Origin: Escallonia rubra
Taxonomy: Eukaryota; Streptophyta; Magnoliopsida; Escalloniales; Escalloniaceae
Reading direction: 5' to 3'
Length of the DNA: 64,000 nucleotides
Assembly (NCBI GenBank): GCA_033065855.1
Contig: JAVXUO010000124.1
Location: 94,238 to 158,237 of the forward strand
The notes under the pieces are model-generated. The model was not told the DNA's origin, made no database searches, and was given only the letters and a program-made list of their open reading frames with translations. Position numbers and translations under genes: made by a program. This document shows positions 11,651 through 22,945 of the stretch, piece by piece (positions within the stretch are counted from its first letter, which is position 1; each line of letters begins with the position of its first letter).

Positions 11651-14600
11651 GGTTGTGAGAAAATGTCATTGGTAGAGGTGGAAATTATAGTGATAAATTA
11701 ACCCAAAAAAAAAAACATTGCAGCCATACCTTAATTTTGTATCTTATTAATTTACGAGAAGATAAATGCCAGCTTTGGGGTTTGCAAATATGTTACTAAA
11801 TTACTCTAAAAATTAGAAAGGAAGGACCGAAAATCCTAACATGTTGGTGCTTTGTAAAAGTAAATAGGTTGGCCCATATTTTGGCTAGATGGGCAAATTT
11901 CAACCTTTTTGTGGGTGTAGGTCCACCATCCTCCACCATATTCTTTTATTAATGGAGGACGAGGGAAACTAGACTTTGGTTGTACGTTTTTTTTTCCTCA
12001 TGAATTGAACTTGCTTACAAAAAAAAAAGGCTTATTGTGGTTGCGAGATGACTGTGTTGGTGGCTAAACTAAACATTGATTTGTAGAAAGATAAGACTCA
12101 TAGTGATGATGATTTTGGTTATGGATTTTTAGAGTTTTAGTATACAAATCTATTTCCATAGGTTAAGGTTGAGGTTAAGGCGACCCAAAAGGTTATGGTG
12201 ATTGCTGGTTTCGTAAAAGTGCGTGGTGGTTAAGGATTTTCATGGTGATGCTAACTTTTGTCTATAGAGAGTAAATGGATGATTAAAGGTGATGGTAGCG
12301 GTTGATGGTATGACTGGTATGGCTGGATTTTTGGTAAAAGGGCATGGTCAGTAGGGATTCATTTTGATGGTAAATGTTATCTAGAGGGATGAAATTGATG
12401 ATTAAAGGTGGTGGTGGTGATTGGTGGTATGGCAAAACTTGAAATTGACATGGATTTAAGGTCAAGAAGTGTGACAAATGGCTATGGTGGAGGTTGTTGG
12501 ACCTGATCGTTGGTGGAGGAAGAAACGCGAAGTGATGCTGAGGAACCAGTGGTAAGACGATGATGATCTCACAGCTGTGGAGATCATATTTTTACTCTGG
12601 CCTCACTGTACGATATTAGCTCGAGTACAAGGTACTTAATTCTTATTCTCTTAATTGGTTGCACGCTTGGGAGCTTATTAGGCCGTTATTGGCACTTTAT
12701 TTGTTACTCTTTAGAAAAAAGTAAATAGAAAACATTGAATTCACTATATATGAAATTTAATCCTTCCGTCACGATCAAATCCCATCCCATCTTTTAATAA
12801 ACAATCATGGCAAATAGTATTTATTGTACGTGCTAGCATCGTGAAGGAATGAGGTATACCCTTATGCATGTCTATCTAAAATACGTGCTTTCATGTTTCT
12901 ATCTTCAATCATTAGAAATGACTCCATTCATGTAATCTTGACAGCTACGTTATTTAGAGCAACCAGTTTCCTAAGAGGAAAAATACTTTCATTTTGCAAT
13001 ATAAGAGATGAAAACCCAAATTAAAATAGAGCTTAAAGAACAAGTAATGAGTTGATGGTGAAGGTTCTAAATTTTTGTATTTTATTTGCAAGATGTCCAA
13101 TTTCTATGCATTTTACATGATAATTGAAAGGATTAAAGAACCCATGATGGATTAATTTAAGTGAATAAAAATAGATATTCTTAGCTTTGGCGTAAAAAAT
13201 GCACTATTCTGGATGTCTGAAAAAAAAAATTAATAAACTCCATTGATTGAATGTATATGAGAAGGTGCACCGAGGGCTTAATATATGGTAACTTAAAATA
13301 ACTATGTCTAAAGACATTTTCTTAGGGAAACTATATATCACATGTACACGGTGAATAATTGTGTCATTAACTTGTTATATTTTTGGTAATTGTTGTTATT
13401 GCATAAGCTTTTTTCATTTTTTAATTAGTTTTTCGGAAATAATGCGAGAAGGCTTAAGATCTTCGGTAGATATTAAGGTTAACAACATTTGCTTTTTAAA
13501 GATTACTAAAAGGAACTTTGAAGGAAATCGTAATTATATTTTCGTAAGCTTTATTGCAGGTTTGTAGTCTCATGTACCAATCTTCTAAGTCTAACAAGTT
13601 ATACTTAATTTGGAACTATTTCCTTTCAAAATTAAACAGCAAGAGGCCATTCGAAATTATTGGGAAATAAGTTCCAGGAACTTGAAATGAGTTTGAAGAC
13701 TAGAAGGAAATGAAGGTAAATGAGGTCTGAGACTAGATTTATTGTTGTGTTCGATAGTGGTGGTAGTTGTGGTTGAGATGTTGGTGGCTGACATGACGGT
13801 AATATTATAGCTAAATTTTTGTAAAGATAAGCCGGAAGAGAGTGGTGGTAATAGTCGCAGCGACTGCAAATAAAGTGAGACAAATTATGGCTAGTGATAG
13901 TAATGGTGGTATTGGTAAAGAAAATGACAGCACTAAGGTGTTGAGGTTTTAGTATAGTACGTAGTGGTGGATAGCTGTTGTTAAGAATCCAAATTGGACA
14001 AATGGTAAACCTAATTAAAAGTAGTGATTCTGATTTTAGTACCTTAGACAAAAATTTGGACGCTTTGAAAATTCTATCCTAGGACTAGGAACTCTTAAAG
14101 TTTTAACCAAATTCTATCCCGTATTACCACGATCCTAACAAGTCCGAACAATTTCTCGGTGGTGCTTTTAATAGGATATGTACGTATAAATTTAATCACT
14201 TAAACATAGACAGAAGCACATTTCATAAAACATTCAAAACAGCACATGCAATAAAGTAAGTTTAAAGAAGAAAGATATGAAGTAACTAAAGAACATATAT
14301 GAGTTTTGCTAGATTATATTAAAACGAAAGATTGGGTGGCATTAAATTCAGACCCTTCTTTGCCAAATTCTTTACCTCCAAAGTTATGGTCATTTCGGTC
14401 AAAAAAATTTGAATATCACCGCTAAGCCAACACCATTTTATTACGGAAATAGACAATGCATTAGGTCTATCCTAATATTGATATGCAAACATTCTTTATC
14501 GGGAGATACATAAAAATCGAAGAGGACAGAAAAAACTATAAAAATAGCATATTGTTGTTGAAATATTTTGTAACTTTTTTTTAATAGTATTTCTAGATGA

Positions 14601-14897
14601 TAGAATGGTGGAACTGCAGTTTGTGCTAACATGATCTCTATGTTTTATACATATTTCATGAGTATGATTGTTCTTATCCAAGGCAGTAGGCTAATTTGAT
14701 GGAGAAACTTATATACTCGATTGATTGCAACTACTATATTTTAGATGTATACATGTATTAGCTTATATAATATCTTTGAAAATATTATCTATTATTTGTC
14801 ATTTGGAATTAGAATTCGTTCTACCATGCTAAAGTATATGTTACAATGAAATTAAATTGCATCATATCCCGTGCACTTGCACGAGTGCATTAGCTAG
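11651..14897 (+). mobile_element. Repeat-rich sequence ending in a Helitron 3' terminus at 14897
   Basis: The right edge reads CCCGTGCACTTGCACGAGTG then CATTAGCTAG followed by T, the hairpin-CTAG|T architecture of a plus-strand Helitron 3' end. The 5' end is not certain; the TA tract at 5802 is one candidate. Inside, 12050-12500 and 13700-13980 are imperfect GGT/GGTGGT-rich low-complexity stretches, whose antisense gives Thr/Ser/His/Pro-rich false ORFs. I see no gene. Confidence 0.55.
14877..14897 (+). repeat. Helitron 3' terminal hairpin with CTAG
   Basis: A stem of GTGCA/TGCAC type is followed within a few bases by CTAG and a host T at 14898. Confidence 0.75.
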
Positions 14898-14939
14898 TAA
14901 TATAAACAAGCAATTATGCCATGCTTGGGAGATACCAGA

Positions 14940-15470
14940 CAATATACTAGCTTAGGCTGTGATTAGTAGATATTAGTTTTTATCTGTAAAGAGGGAAGCT
15001 TGAATGTAATAGTGTAAAGATTTTCGGTTTGAGCTTACATGAATAAAATGGACATTTTTACCCAAAAAAAAATAAAATGAAATATGCCAGCAATGAATGG
15101 AAAAAAAAGCTCTTTTGTTTACAGGTAAGCATGTTTTGAGTAAGAATGCACCTTTATTTTAGTTGGTCTTTGGCTTGTGGCCTAAACTTTTTGGCGGAAG
15201 TGACCTTTCTCTGGCTTGCATTGATACTGAAAGCCATAATCACTTGTTTTTCCATTGCAACAGAACAGGCAATATTTGGAAGACTTTCATGGCTATATAT
15301 GTAATAATCAATGGCAACCCCAACTTTGGAAAAAAAAATACCAATGGGAGCTCCTTCAACGAGTAGAAGGTCAACTCTCATGCTCATTCCCTCAATAAAC
15401 TAGTTCTTGGAGTTGTTGTTACCACATTTTGATTGAGAGGATTTTTAAAGTGGTCAATAATGAATACTTG
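14940..15470 (+). mobile_element. LINE relics (3' tail and zinc-binding RT domain fragment)
   Basis: A segment ending in an A-run near 15071 looks like a retroposon tail. Just after it, the plus frame 15163-15366 contains SHNHLFFHCNRTGNIWK, which matches the C-terminal zf-RVT domain of plant LINE reverse transcriptases (ES-x-HLFF-x-C-x(n)-W). No RT core is nearby and the frame closes quickly, so this is a dead fragment. Confidence 0.65.
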
Positions 15471-17590
15471 GATACTGCTACACTTCAAAGGGAATTAAAT
15501 TGTCAACTTTACAAACTTTTATTAAACTACTCAAGTTGAGTAATTACATTCCTGAGTTGTATATCAAAACTACGTGGCTTGTTTAACACTTATTAATCTC
15601 CTGCTTGGTAGTTTGATTCAATTCCCAGGTGATTTTATATGTCTCATATGGCCATTACTCAACTTGTGCAGTTTAATACAAGTCTGATATAGTTGGTATT
15701 CGGAGGGGTATGTATACCCATGGCGTAAAATTCTTTATACATGGAACATTGAGTTGCCATGACCGGTTAGTTTGGGGATGCTCCAGTATTTTAGCCAACA
15801 AAAAATAAAGCCCAACTACACTGCTAGTCTGAATTAATTTAGGACTGTTAGTATAATCTTCTACATTGCAATTGACTATGCAACTAGCTTCTGTAAAATC
15901 ACAACTAGCTTCTGTAAACTCTGCAAATCGTTTCAATTTGATTCCTCTTTGTTCTTGACTTACTGCTAAGATGCCCAAAGACTTAAAACACTTGGCACAC
16001 ATTAATGACTGAATGACGACAGAGATTCCATCTTGGTTCTCAAAAAAATTTCCCAACATATGAAGCGAGGGTGCTTCGATTTGGTCAAAGTAACAGCACC
16101 GAGCGCATATGGGAGTGCGTGAGGCTAAGTGCGAACCGGGTGCGTGTCAAAATATCTAATGCTCCAAGGAAAGCATTATTTCGAAGAGTTTCTGGGAGGT
16201 CTAAAATATCTAATGCTCCAAAAAAAATGTGATTAAAGAATGCAAATGGAATATGCAAAGAGCCTTGGGCTTTTCATTCCTTTTCCGTGATGTAACGCAT
16301 TGATCGTCTTAAAATTTGCTACTTCAGAAAACTTTGGTGGTGCTTGACTTATTTCTGTGCTGCTGAATTTGGTAGTTTAATGCAGATGTTAAATAGTTGA
16401 ATTTTATCTCTCTTATGTACTTTCTTATTGTTCAATTTATGCATATTTATGTTTGTAAATTCAAAGTCACGTTTGTAATATGGGATGTATTCTTGCCAAA
16501 CCTGTGTTCTCTTGAAAAATCACGTACCCTAGTCTCTGCTTCTTATTCTCAAGCTTTAATTATGTGGTTTATGTTAAAACCATTTCTACTGGAGTTACCA
16601 AAACACTGAAATTGCAAAGGCGTATCACTGCTACATATCTAGGAATTCTATGTCAGCAGAATGATCCATTTGGAGTTGGTACTATTGTCAACATACTAGG
16701 ACTGAAATTTGAATCGCTAACAACTATGTAAGAGTGTTGACACGTACACCAATAGTTTGTTTGCTCGAGCCGACTCCCAAGGGGGCACTCGGGGCCCTAA
16801 TTCCAACAATTAGAATACTTTTGGATAATGGAAGCGTGGCATGTGACTTGGGGTGTGCGCTCCGAGTTGACTGGATTGATAACTTTAAACTTTAATCCTT
16901 CAACATTTGTTGATGTGTCGCGAGAGTGGGACTCAGGAGCGGTCAAAGGTGTGTAACCATGAGCTAGCAACGCATTCTTATCTCAGGAACCATAATTCAA
17001 GTTATTTACTCACAATCACGAGGAAAGATATTTTTTTGCTGAGCCGGCAAAGAATTACAAATCTGGCAAATTCCAATTACAGAGATGAAAAGATAAAGAA
17101 AAATAGAGGGGGGTCACCCATTTTCATGTTATTATGAACTTAAGACTCCTCATATTAGCACTTGAGAATCGGTAGACATGCATTACAAACTTCCCGCAAG
17201 TTCATCATAACAAAGAGCTGCAAATACAGATTGGAAACTTCCCACAAACATCTTAATAAAGAGTAGCAAAAGAAATATCACCAACCACTAGAAACGTAGC
17301 AGAAAAACAAGTATCACAGAGAGCAATTGCTGATAAATTCAACGTTATTAGAAGTACAGAAACAATTCTCTTTGTCCTACCAGACTTGGCTCTGGATTAA
17401 ACAGTGTGTGTGTGTGTGGGGGGGGGGGGGTGTTTGTTTCATCTCCTTCCCTTACCCACCCCATGAAACTCGAACCTATGAGACTCGTATCTGTGATTCT
17501 GCACAAGAAAGGTAAAAGCCCTTACCACAGTGCTACTGCCTTACTCTCAGCTTACAGCACCAAAGCAAGCCGCATATGAAGGCACTCTCC
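15471..17590. other. Intergenic region downstream of the ankyrin gene
   Basis: No supported gene. A minus-strand open frame at 15673-16059 (128 codons) has no recognised domain and includes a short direct repeat (ACTAGCTTCTGTAAA twice), so I treat it as spurious. A TG repeat running into a G-run lies at 17403-17430. The 3' UTR and polyadenylation region of the ankyrin gene should lie just left of 17591. Confidence 0.5.
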
Positions 17591-20183
17591 TTAAAGGCTG
17601 GAGGAATCAAAGAACGCCGATTTGATGTCACAAACATATATGAGAAAGGAGAAGCAACCCATGACACATACAAAAATTGCAAGAGCTAATGCATGCGCTA
17701 ACACAGCAAATATGCCAGTAATGAATGCAAGAACCATTGCTACCACGGCAACCAAAATGAGGAGGCTCGCCCAGGTAAGGTGCCTATCAACCGTATGTAG
17801 GTCCACTAGTTCTGCTGCAATCAAGTGAACAAATACTGCAGAACCAGAGCACATCATGGCTATGGTATCAGTCACAATAAATGCTTTAAACGCTGCTTTT
17901 CTTGTAAGAACTGCGAGCCCTTTATTTGGTACATCATTGCTTTCATAGCCACCAGGCAACGTGAAACCAGCAGCAAAAGTCACGGTTGCTATGAGAGTGG
18001 CCACTATCAAATGTGTTTGAGCTACTCTTCTTATGAAATCGAGTTCCCTTCCCTTCTTAACCCTCTCTCTTTTTGTGGTTGCTCTGATCTCATCTCTGTT
18101 TATCAAGTCCCTCTGACCGAGAGCACCGGCTTTCTTCAACTTTTTTCTGATGATATCCTGCGGTGTGGTTTTGAATGAAGTTAGAACAAAGAAAAGATCT
18201 GAATAATCCAAGTCCATGTGACTTCTGAGAGCGAAAACTAGACCCTTTTGGAGACTAATGTGCATTTACTTTATATGATCTTTCAAAAAGGAACACTCTG
18301 CAGATTGTTATTGTTATGGCGTATCCTCAATTTTGTTAAAACATTTTTAAGATCTCTAATGGCTGATAAATATAAATTCTGGTATTTAGATCCTACAACT
18401 CCTTTGAGCATGAAATTAAATATCTACTTTATGTTGGAGAAAAGTTCCTTTCGTTGTGTTACCATACCTAGAAACTAAGGTGATTGATTTGACAAACTCG
18501 GTATCACTCACACTTTGCAAGACAGGTTGAAAAAGTGAACTGGCCATCCCTCAGCAATATTAAGTTGTGCGCTTTCACGTGAATCACAGCCCATATTCAT
18601 AAGCATGAATGAAGCCTAATTTATTACTTGTACAAGGAGATTTTGAGTGCACTTGTGACCATCTCCTGTACGCATCCGTCGTAATGGCCAAGAAGAAGAT
18701 TAAGTGTTAGGCTTTCTCTCCAGTATGTGAGCCATGTTATGTAGATCATTGACATGTAGGAGATTAATGCAGAAAACTTACAAAAGTGGATTGATATTTG
18801 TCGCTGCATGCTATGTCCAAAGGGGTCAAACTTTCCTTGTTAAAGGCCATCTTCTCTACTCTCGGATGGTTTACTAAACCCAACTGGAAGTCGTTAGTAG
18901 AAGCAGCTAGCAGATGGAGAGGGGTGTTTCCGTCATTGTCTTTCTGGTTTATAAGGCTGCTCAATAAAGGATGTTCCAGGACAAACGTGATCACATCATC
19001 TTGATCATCCTTAACTGCAATATGAAGAATATTCTGGCCTCTACTTGTGACCATCTCGGCACAATCTGGGCAGTAGGCCAACAGAAACATCATTATATTA
19101 ACGTGGCCATGACTAGCTGCAAAGTGAAGAGCTGTCTTCTTTTCATCTCCATCTGCAGTAAGGTATCCCATTTCTTTGGATATTTCGTCACTTAAGCAGA
19201 TCTGCCTAACCCTTTTCTCATGGCCAAGGCGCGCTGCATAATGAATTGGCGTCCATCCATGCTCGTCTGCAACCTTAGATAGTCGACCTCCACTCCAATT
19301 CAACAGTTCTCTGGTGCTTCCTGATTTAAAGCCGTGTTTGTTACTGCAGAGATAAGTTATTTATAGTTGTACATTTATATGAAATTTGTAACTTACGTAT
19401 AAGTTTTTATAGGGTGGGGTTTAAAGCTACGGAAGCTACAAGATCTCGGCACATTGAAATCACCAAATCAAGGTTTCACTTTGGTATCAATGTAAGTTCC
19501 TTTACTGTACCCCATGAACGAACACTAGGACATGTAAGTGATTACTGTAACTTAACGAGGAGGATCTAAGTTTAGCAAGTACCTTCAGAATCAAAGATTA
19601 CTGCCGCATGCAGTGCTGTTCTACCACCCGGGCCTCCATAAGATGGTGCCCTGCAAGTGTTCAAGATTCCAAACACACACTCATCAAGTCCTTTTTCGGC
19701 TGCCAAATACAGCGGAGTCTCCTGAGAAATATTTGGAGGATGTGAAAAGTCGGGATCTTCTTCTATCAACACTCTAGCCACATCAAGATGACGATACTGC
19801 ACGGCCTCGTGGAGGGCCGTGTCTCCGTCCCCGTTCACCATCCTCAGCATCTCCCTGACTGCTCCGATTCCATTACCGAGCCCTTGACCAGGCGGTCGTG
19901 ATCTCGCGCTTTCAATAAGCGCCTGGACTACCTTGCAGTGTCCTTCCCTTGCTGAAAGGTGTAGTGCTGTGTTCCCTTTGACATTCACTCGACATAACAG
20001 CGATGGTCTGTTAGCTAAAACCTCGTTCACAGACCGTGTGTGGCCAAATGTGGCTGCAATATGGACAACAGTGTTGTTGTTTGGCGTCAGTTGGTCCTCA
20101 AGTTGGTCTCTGTATTCCAGGAGGTCATCAACCTTCCCTTCTGCGGCAGCGTTGTACAACTTGGGATGCATTTGGTGATACAA
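17591..20183 (-). CDS. Ankyrin-repeat protein with PGG domain (ACD6/ITN1-like), three coding exons
   Basis: Inferred exons are 20183-19583, 19320-18782 and 18244-17591: 1794 nt, 597 residues, in frame throughout. Introns are GT-AG. Donor 1 is GAAG|GTACTT, donor 2 is TTTT|GTAAGT. Acceptors AATCAG|GAAGC and CCAAAAG|GGTC are the ones that preserve frame. Exons 1-2 encode about eight ankyrin repeats (NTVVHIAATFGHT, GNTALHLSAREGH, GDTALHEAVQYRH, GRTALHAAV, GWTPIHYAARLGHE, KTALHFAASHGHV, GNTPLHLLAA). Exon 3 encodes a basic segment and the PGG domain, with QTHLIVATLIATVTFAAGF, LPGG, and about four hydrophobic helices. Family members are plasma-membrane or ER proteins; ACD6 modulates salicylate defence and ITN1 affects salt/ABA responses. 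Whether this one has either role is unknown. The methionine 12 bases further in is an alternative start. Exon 3's 5' edge is the least certain boundary. Confidence 0.9.
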
Positions 20184-20520
20184 GACATCTAGAAGTCAAT
20201 CTGACCTCTAGATGTGTTGTATGGTGTCTCCACCCAAGTTATATCCTGGTCAACTACAAAGGAGTGACCAAATACAGGCCTTCGAATTAACTTAAACTAT
20301 GCTACTATTTAAACCCAGAAAGAAAAAAAAAATCAAGCTACTGTTCTGGGTTTCCCACCTCAACGCGCAAGTGCATTTTGAGTCAAGTCTGTATGTCTTT
20401 GGCCATATAAATGCCATGGCCTAAGGGCTAGCCGACCGCACCTGTCAAAAGTGACTAACGGCCTTTTGAAAACTTCAACTTGGGTAATAAATTAAGCTGA
20501 TGTACTCGCAGTGTAGTTAA
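20184..20520 (-). promoter_or_regulatory. Upstream region of the ankyrin-PGG gene
   Basis: This is the short sequence between the start codon and the Helitron-derived repeat at 20521. I see no convincing TATA box. Repeats begin only about 340 bp upstream of the ATG, so any proximal promoter is compact or partly repeat-derived. Confidence 0.4.
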
Positions 20521-20682
20521 AGCATTGACCGTAAACTTGACAGCTTGATATGGATTAATGTAACCTAAAAATATACAATACTAGCTATCGATCCGTGCAT
20601 TAGCATTGACCGTAAAATTGGCAGCTTGATGTGGATTAATGTAACCCAAGAATATACAATTCTAGCTAACGGACCCGTGCAA
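20521..20682. repeat. 81-bp tandem duplication spanning a Helitron 3' end and its flank
   Basis: Units 20521-20601 and 20602-20682 both start AGCATTGACCGTAAA. Both carry CTAGCTA followed by a CCGTGCA hairpin arm at the end (20581 and 20662). In minus orientation each junction is a Helitron 3' terminus, so terminus plus flank are duplicated together. Confidence 0.75.
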
Positions 20683-21624
20683 ATGCAAGGGTTGAAATGT
20701 AATATTGTTTTCCCGTCAATCATATATTTTAGCATAGTTCACCAATTTTGTAATTTTAAAAAAATTTAACAAAGAGAAACAACTTCCACTGAGGTAATGC
20801 AATATACATGGTAAAACATATAATCGACATCGCTCAGGTATATAAGTTGATGCCAAGGAAATGGGTCCGATGCTACGTGGAGGTGCCACAAAGGATACAG
20901 TCTGAATCAGCTTGCAAGTAAGCAAAGCGGGAGACAGCAAGGACGGAGTAAGGGCTGAGAGCAAGGCTCCCCAGACAGGTCGCGAGGGCTGGCAGCGCCG
21001 CGTAGGCAGGGCGACGACGAATAGGGCCGGCAGTCGACAGTCCATGTCCAGGGTGCAGCGTCAAGGGTCTGATGTCAGAAGTCTAAGTGCGTTCTCTCAT
21101 TAGAATTTCATAGAGAATTGATCTTTTAGAGAGGGAGAGTGAAAATGTCAAATGAGAGAGAAGTCTTTGAATAAGCTCCCAAAGTCCACTATTTATAGGC
21201 AAAAATGTGCATGTGTCATCAACTGACACGTGTCGTCCCCTAGGAGTGACACGTCGCCGGGGGGTTCCAAAGTTCCGCTTCTCCGTTGGACTATCGGTCC
21301 CCGAGTTCGTGCTGCCCTGCCCTTGCAGCATCTCTCTGCCTGTCTGAGGAGACTGACCACACCGCGGTAGCATGATCAGAGTAGCCCGTTGCCCCAGCCA
21401 CCGGTCCAAGCCCTTACTGAATCCCACAAGATGCATCAAGAGACGGGCAGAGATCCTGACAACGGCGAGGGTTGCCCTTGTAACCAACTGCCAGGCGGAC
21501 TAGACGCGATGCCCTCTAAGGACCTGCTCCCGTCCCGGAGTGACCCGGGGGTCATTGCCCTAGTGGTGTCGATGATCAATGGTAACATGAGCGGACATGC
21601 TCGCAGTTCAGTGCTTAGAGTCTG

Positions 21625-22230
21625 TGGCGAGGGGTCCTCGTGCCGAAGCACTACGAGCGAAGCCCCCCCGTGATTGTGCCGGCGATGGCTTTAAGGTTGT
21701 GAGCACATCCCGCTGCGAGGGGTCCTTGTGCCAGAGCACTACGAGCGAAGCCCCCCGTGATTGTGTCGGTGATGGCTTTAAGGTTGTGAGCCCATCCCGC
21801 TGCGAGGGGTCCTCGTGCCGGAGCACTACGTGCAGAGCCCCCCGTGATAATGTCGGAGATGGCTTTAAGGTTGTGAGCCCATCCCGCTGCGAGAGGTCCT
21901 CGTGCCGGAGCACTACTAGCAGAGCCCCCCCGTGATTGTGTCGGCGATGGCTTTAAAGTTGTGAGCCCATCCCGCTGTGAGGGGTCCTCAGGCTGGAGCA
22001 CTACGAGCAGAGCCCCCCGTGATTATGACGGCGATGGCTTTAAGATTGTGAGCACATCCCGCTACAAGGAGTCCTCGTGCCGGAGCACTACGAGCGGAGC
22101 CCCCCCCCCCCTCGTGATTGTGCCGGCGATGGCTTTAAGGTTGTGAGCTCATCCCGCTGCGATGGGTTCTCGTGCCAGAGCACTACGAGCGGAGCCACTC
22201 CGAAAGCACATAACATTCGTAAGACAATAT
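21625..22230. repeat. Tandem array 1 in solo LTR A, about 86-bp unit, about 7 copies
   Basis: Units recur every 85-87 bp near 21713, 21799, 21885, 21970 and 22056. Each has CATCCCGCTGCGAGGGGTCC, GGAGCACTACGAGC, CCCCCCGTGATTGTG and GATGGCTTTAAGGTTGTGAG. Ser/Arg-rich ORFs across it are artefacts. Confidence 0.92.
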
Positions 22231-22389
22231 CTAGTGCCGGGGCAAATATCATGATAATGGTGCATGAGAGCGGCGACGAGTGTCGCAGGACGATACTTGG
22301 TGCCGGGGGCACGTAGTGCGATAGAGAGCCAAGGGGGATGGTTGTATCAGTGGCGCAGCGCAATGGTGCGGCAACGTGTGAGAGTGCAG

Positions 22390-22945
22390 TGCCGGGCGCT
22401 GGTGATGAAGGTCGTGGAGACGGCGCGCGGGCGACGAGAGTCGCGAAGCCGTCACGCGAACGCGGGCGACAAAGGTCAAGGTCGCGGTGGTGTCATGCAG
22501 ACGCGGGCGACGAAGGTCGCGGAGATGGTGCGCGGGCGACGGGAGTCGCAGAGCTGTCACGCATACGCGGGCAATGAAGGTCGCAGAGATGGCGCGCGGG
22601 TGCGGCGACGAAGTTTGCAGAGAAAAGAGTCGCAGAGCTGGCGCACGGACGCGGGCGATGAAGGTCGCGGAGATGGTGCGTTGGCGACGAGAGTCGCAGA
22701 GCTGACGCGCGGACGCAGGCCACGAAGATCGCGGAGATGGCGCGAGGGCGCGGTGACGAAGGTCATAAAGATGGCGCGCGGGCGCGGCGACGAAGTTCAC
22801 AGAGATGGCGCGCGGGCGCGGCGACGAAGTTCACAGAGATGGCGCGCGAACGCGGGCGACGAAGGTCGCGGACGCTGCGACAAAGGTCGGGGAGATGGCG
22901 CGCGGGAGACGATAGTCGCTACTACGGCGCGCGACCGCGAACGAC
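22390..22945. repeat. Tandem array 2 in solo LTR A, short GCG-rich units
   Basis: Imperfect units of roughly 27-65 bp are built from GCGCGGGCGACGAAGGTCGC and GGAGATGGCGCGCGG. The array gives open frames on both strands (for example plus 22264-22950, minus 22249-22800) with Arg/Ala-rich translations; these are not genes. Confidence 0.85.

Noticed and set aside
13632-14051. 139-codon minus-strand ORF
   Set aside because: Composition follows the GGT-rich low-complexity strand (Thr/Ser/His-rich) and no family is recognisable.
15673-16059. 128-codon minus-strand ORF as a gene
   Set aside because: No recognisable domain, contains a local direct repeat, and no splice or promoter context supports it.
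17461-17545. Possible tRNA-like segment (GAACC...)
   Set aside because: No cloverleaf could be formed by eye and there is no T-loop GGTTCGAATCC consensus.
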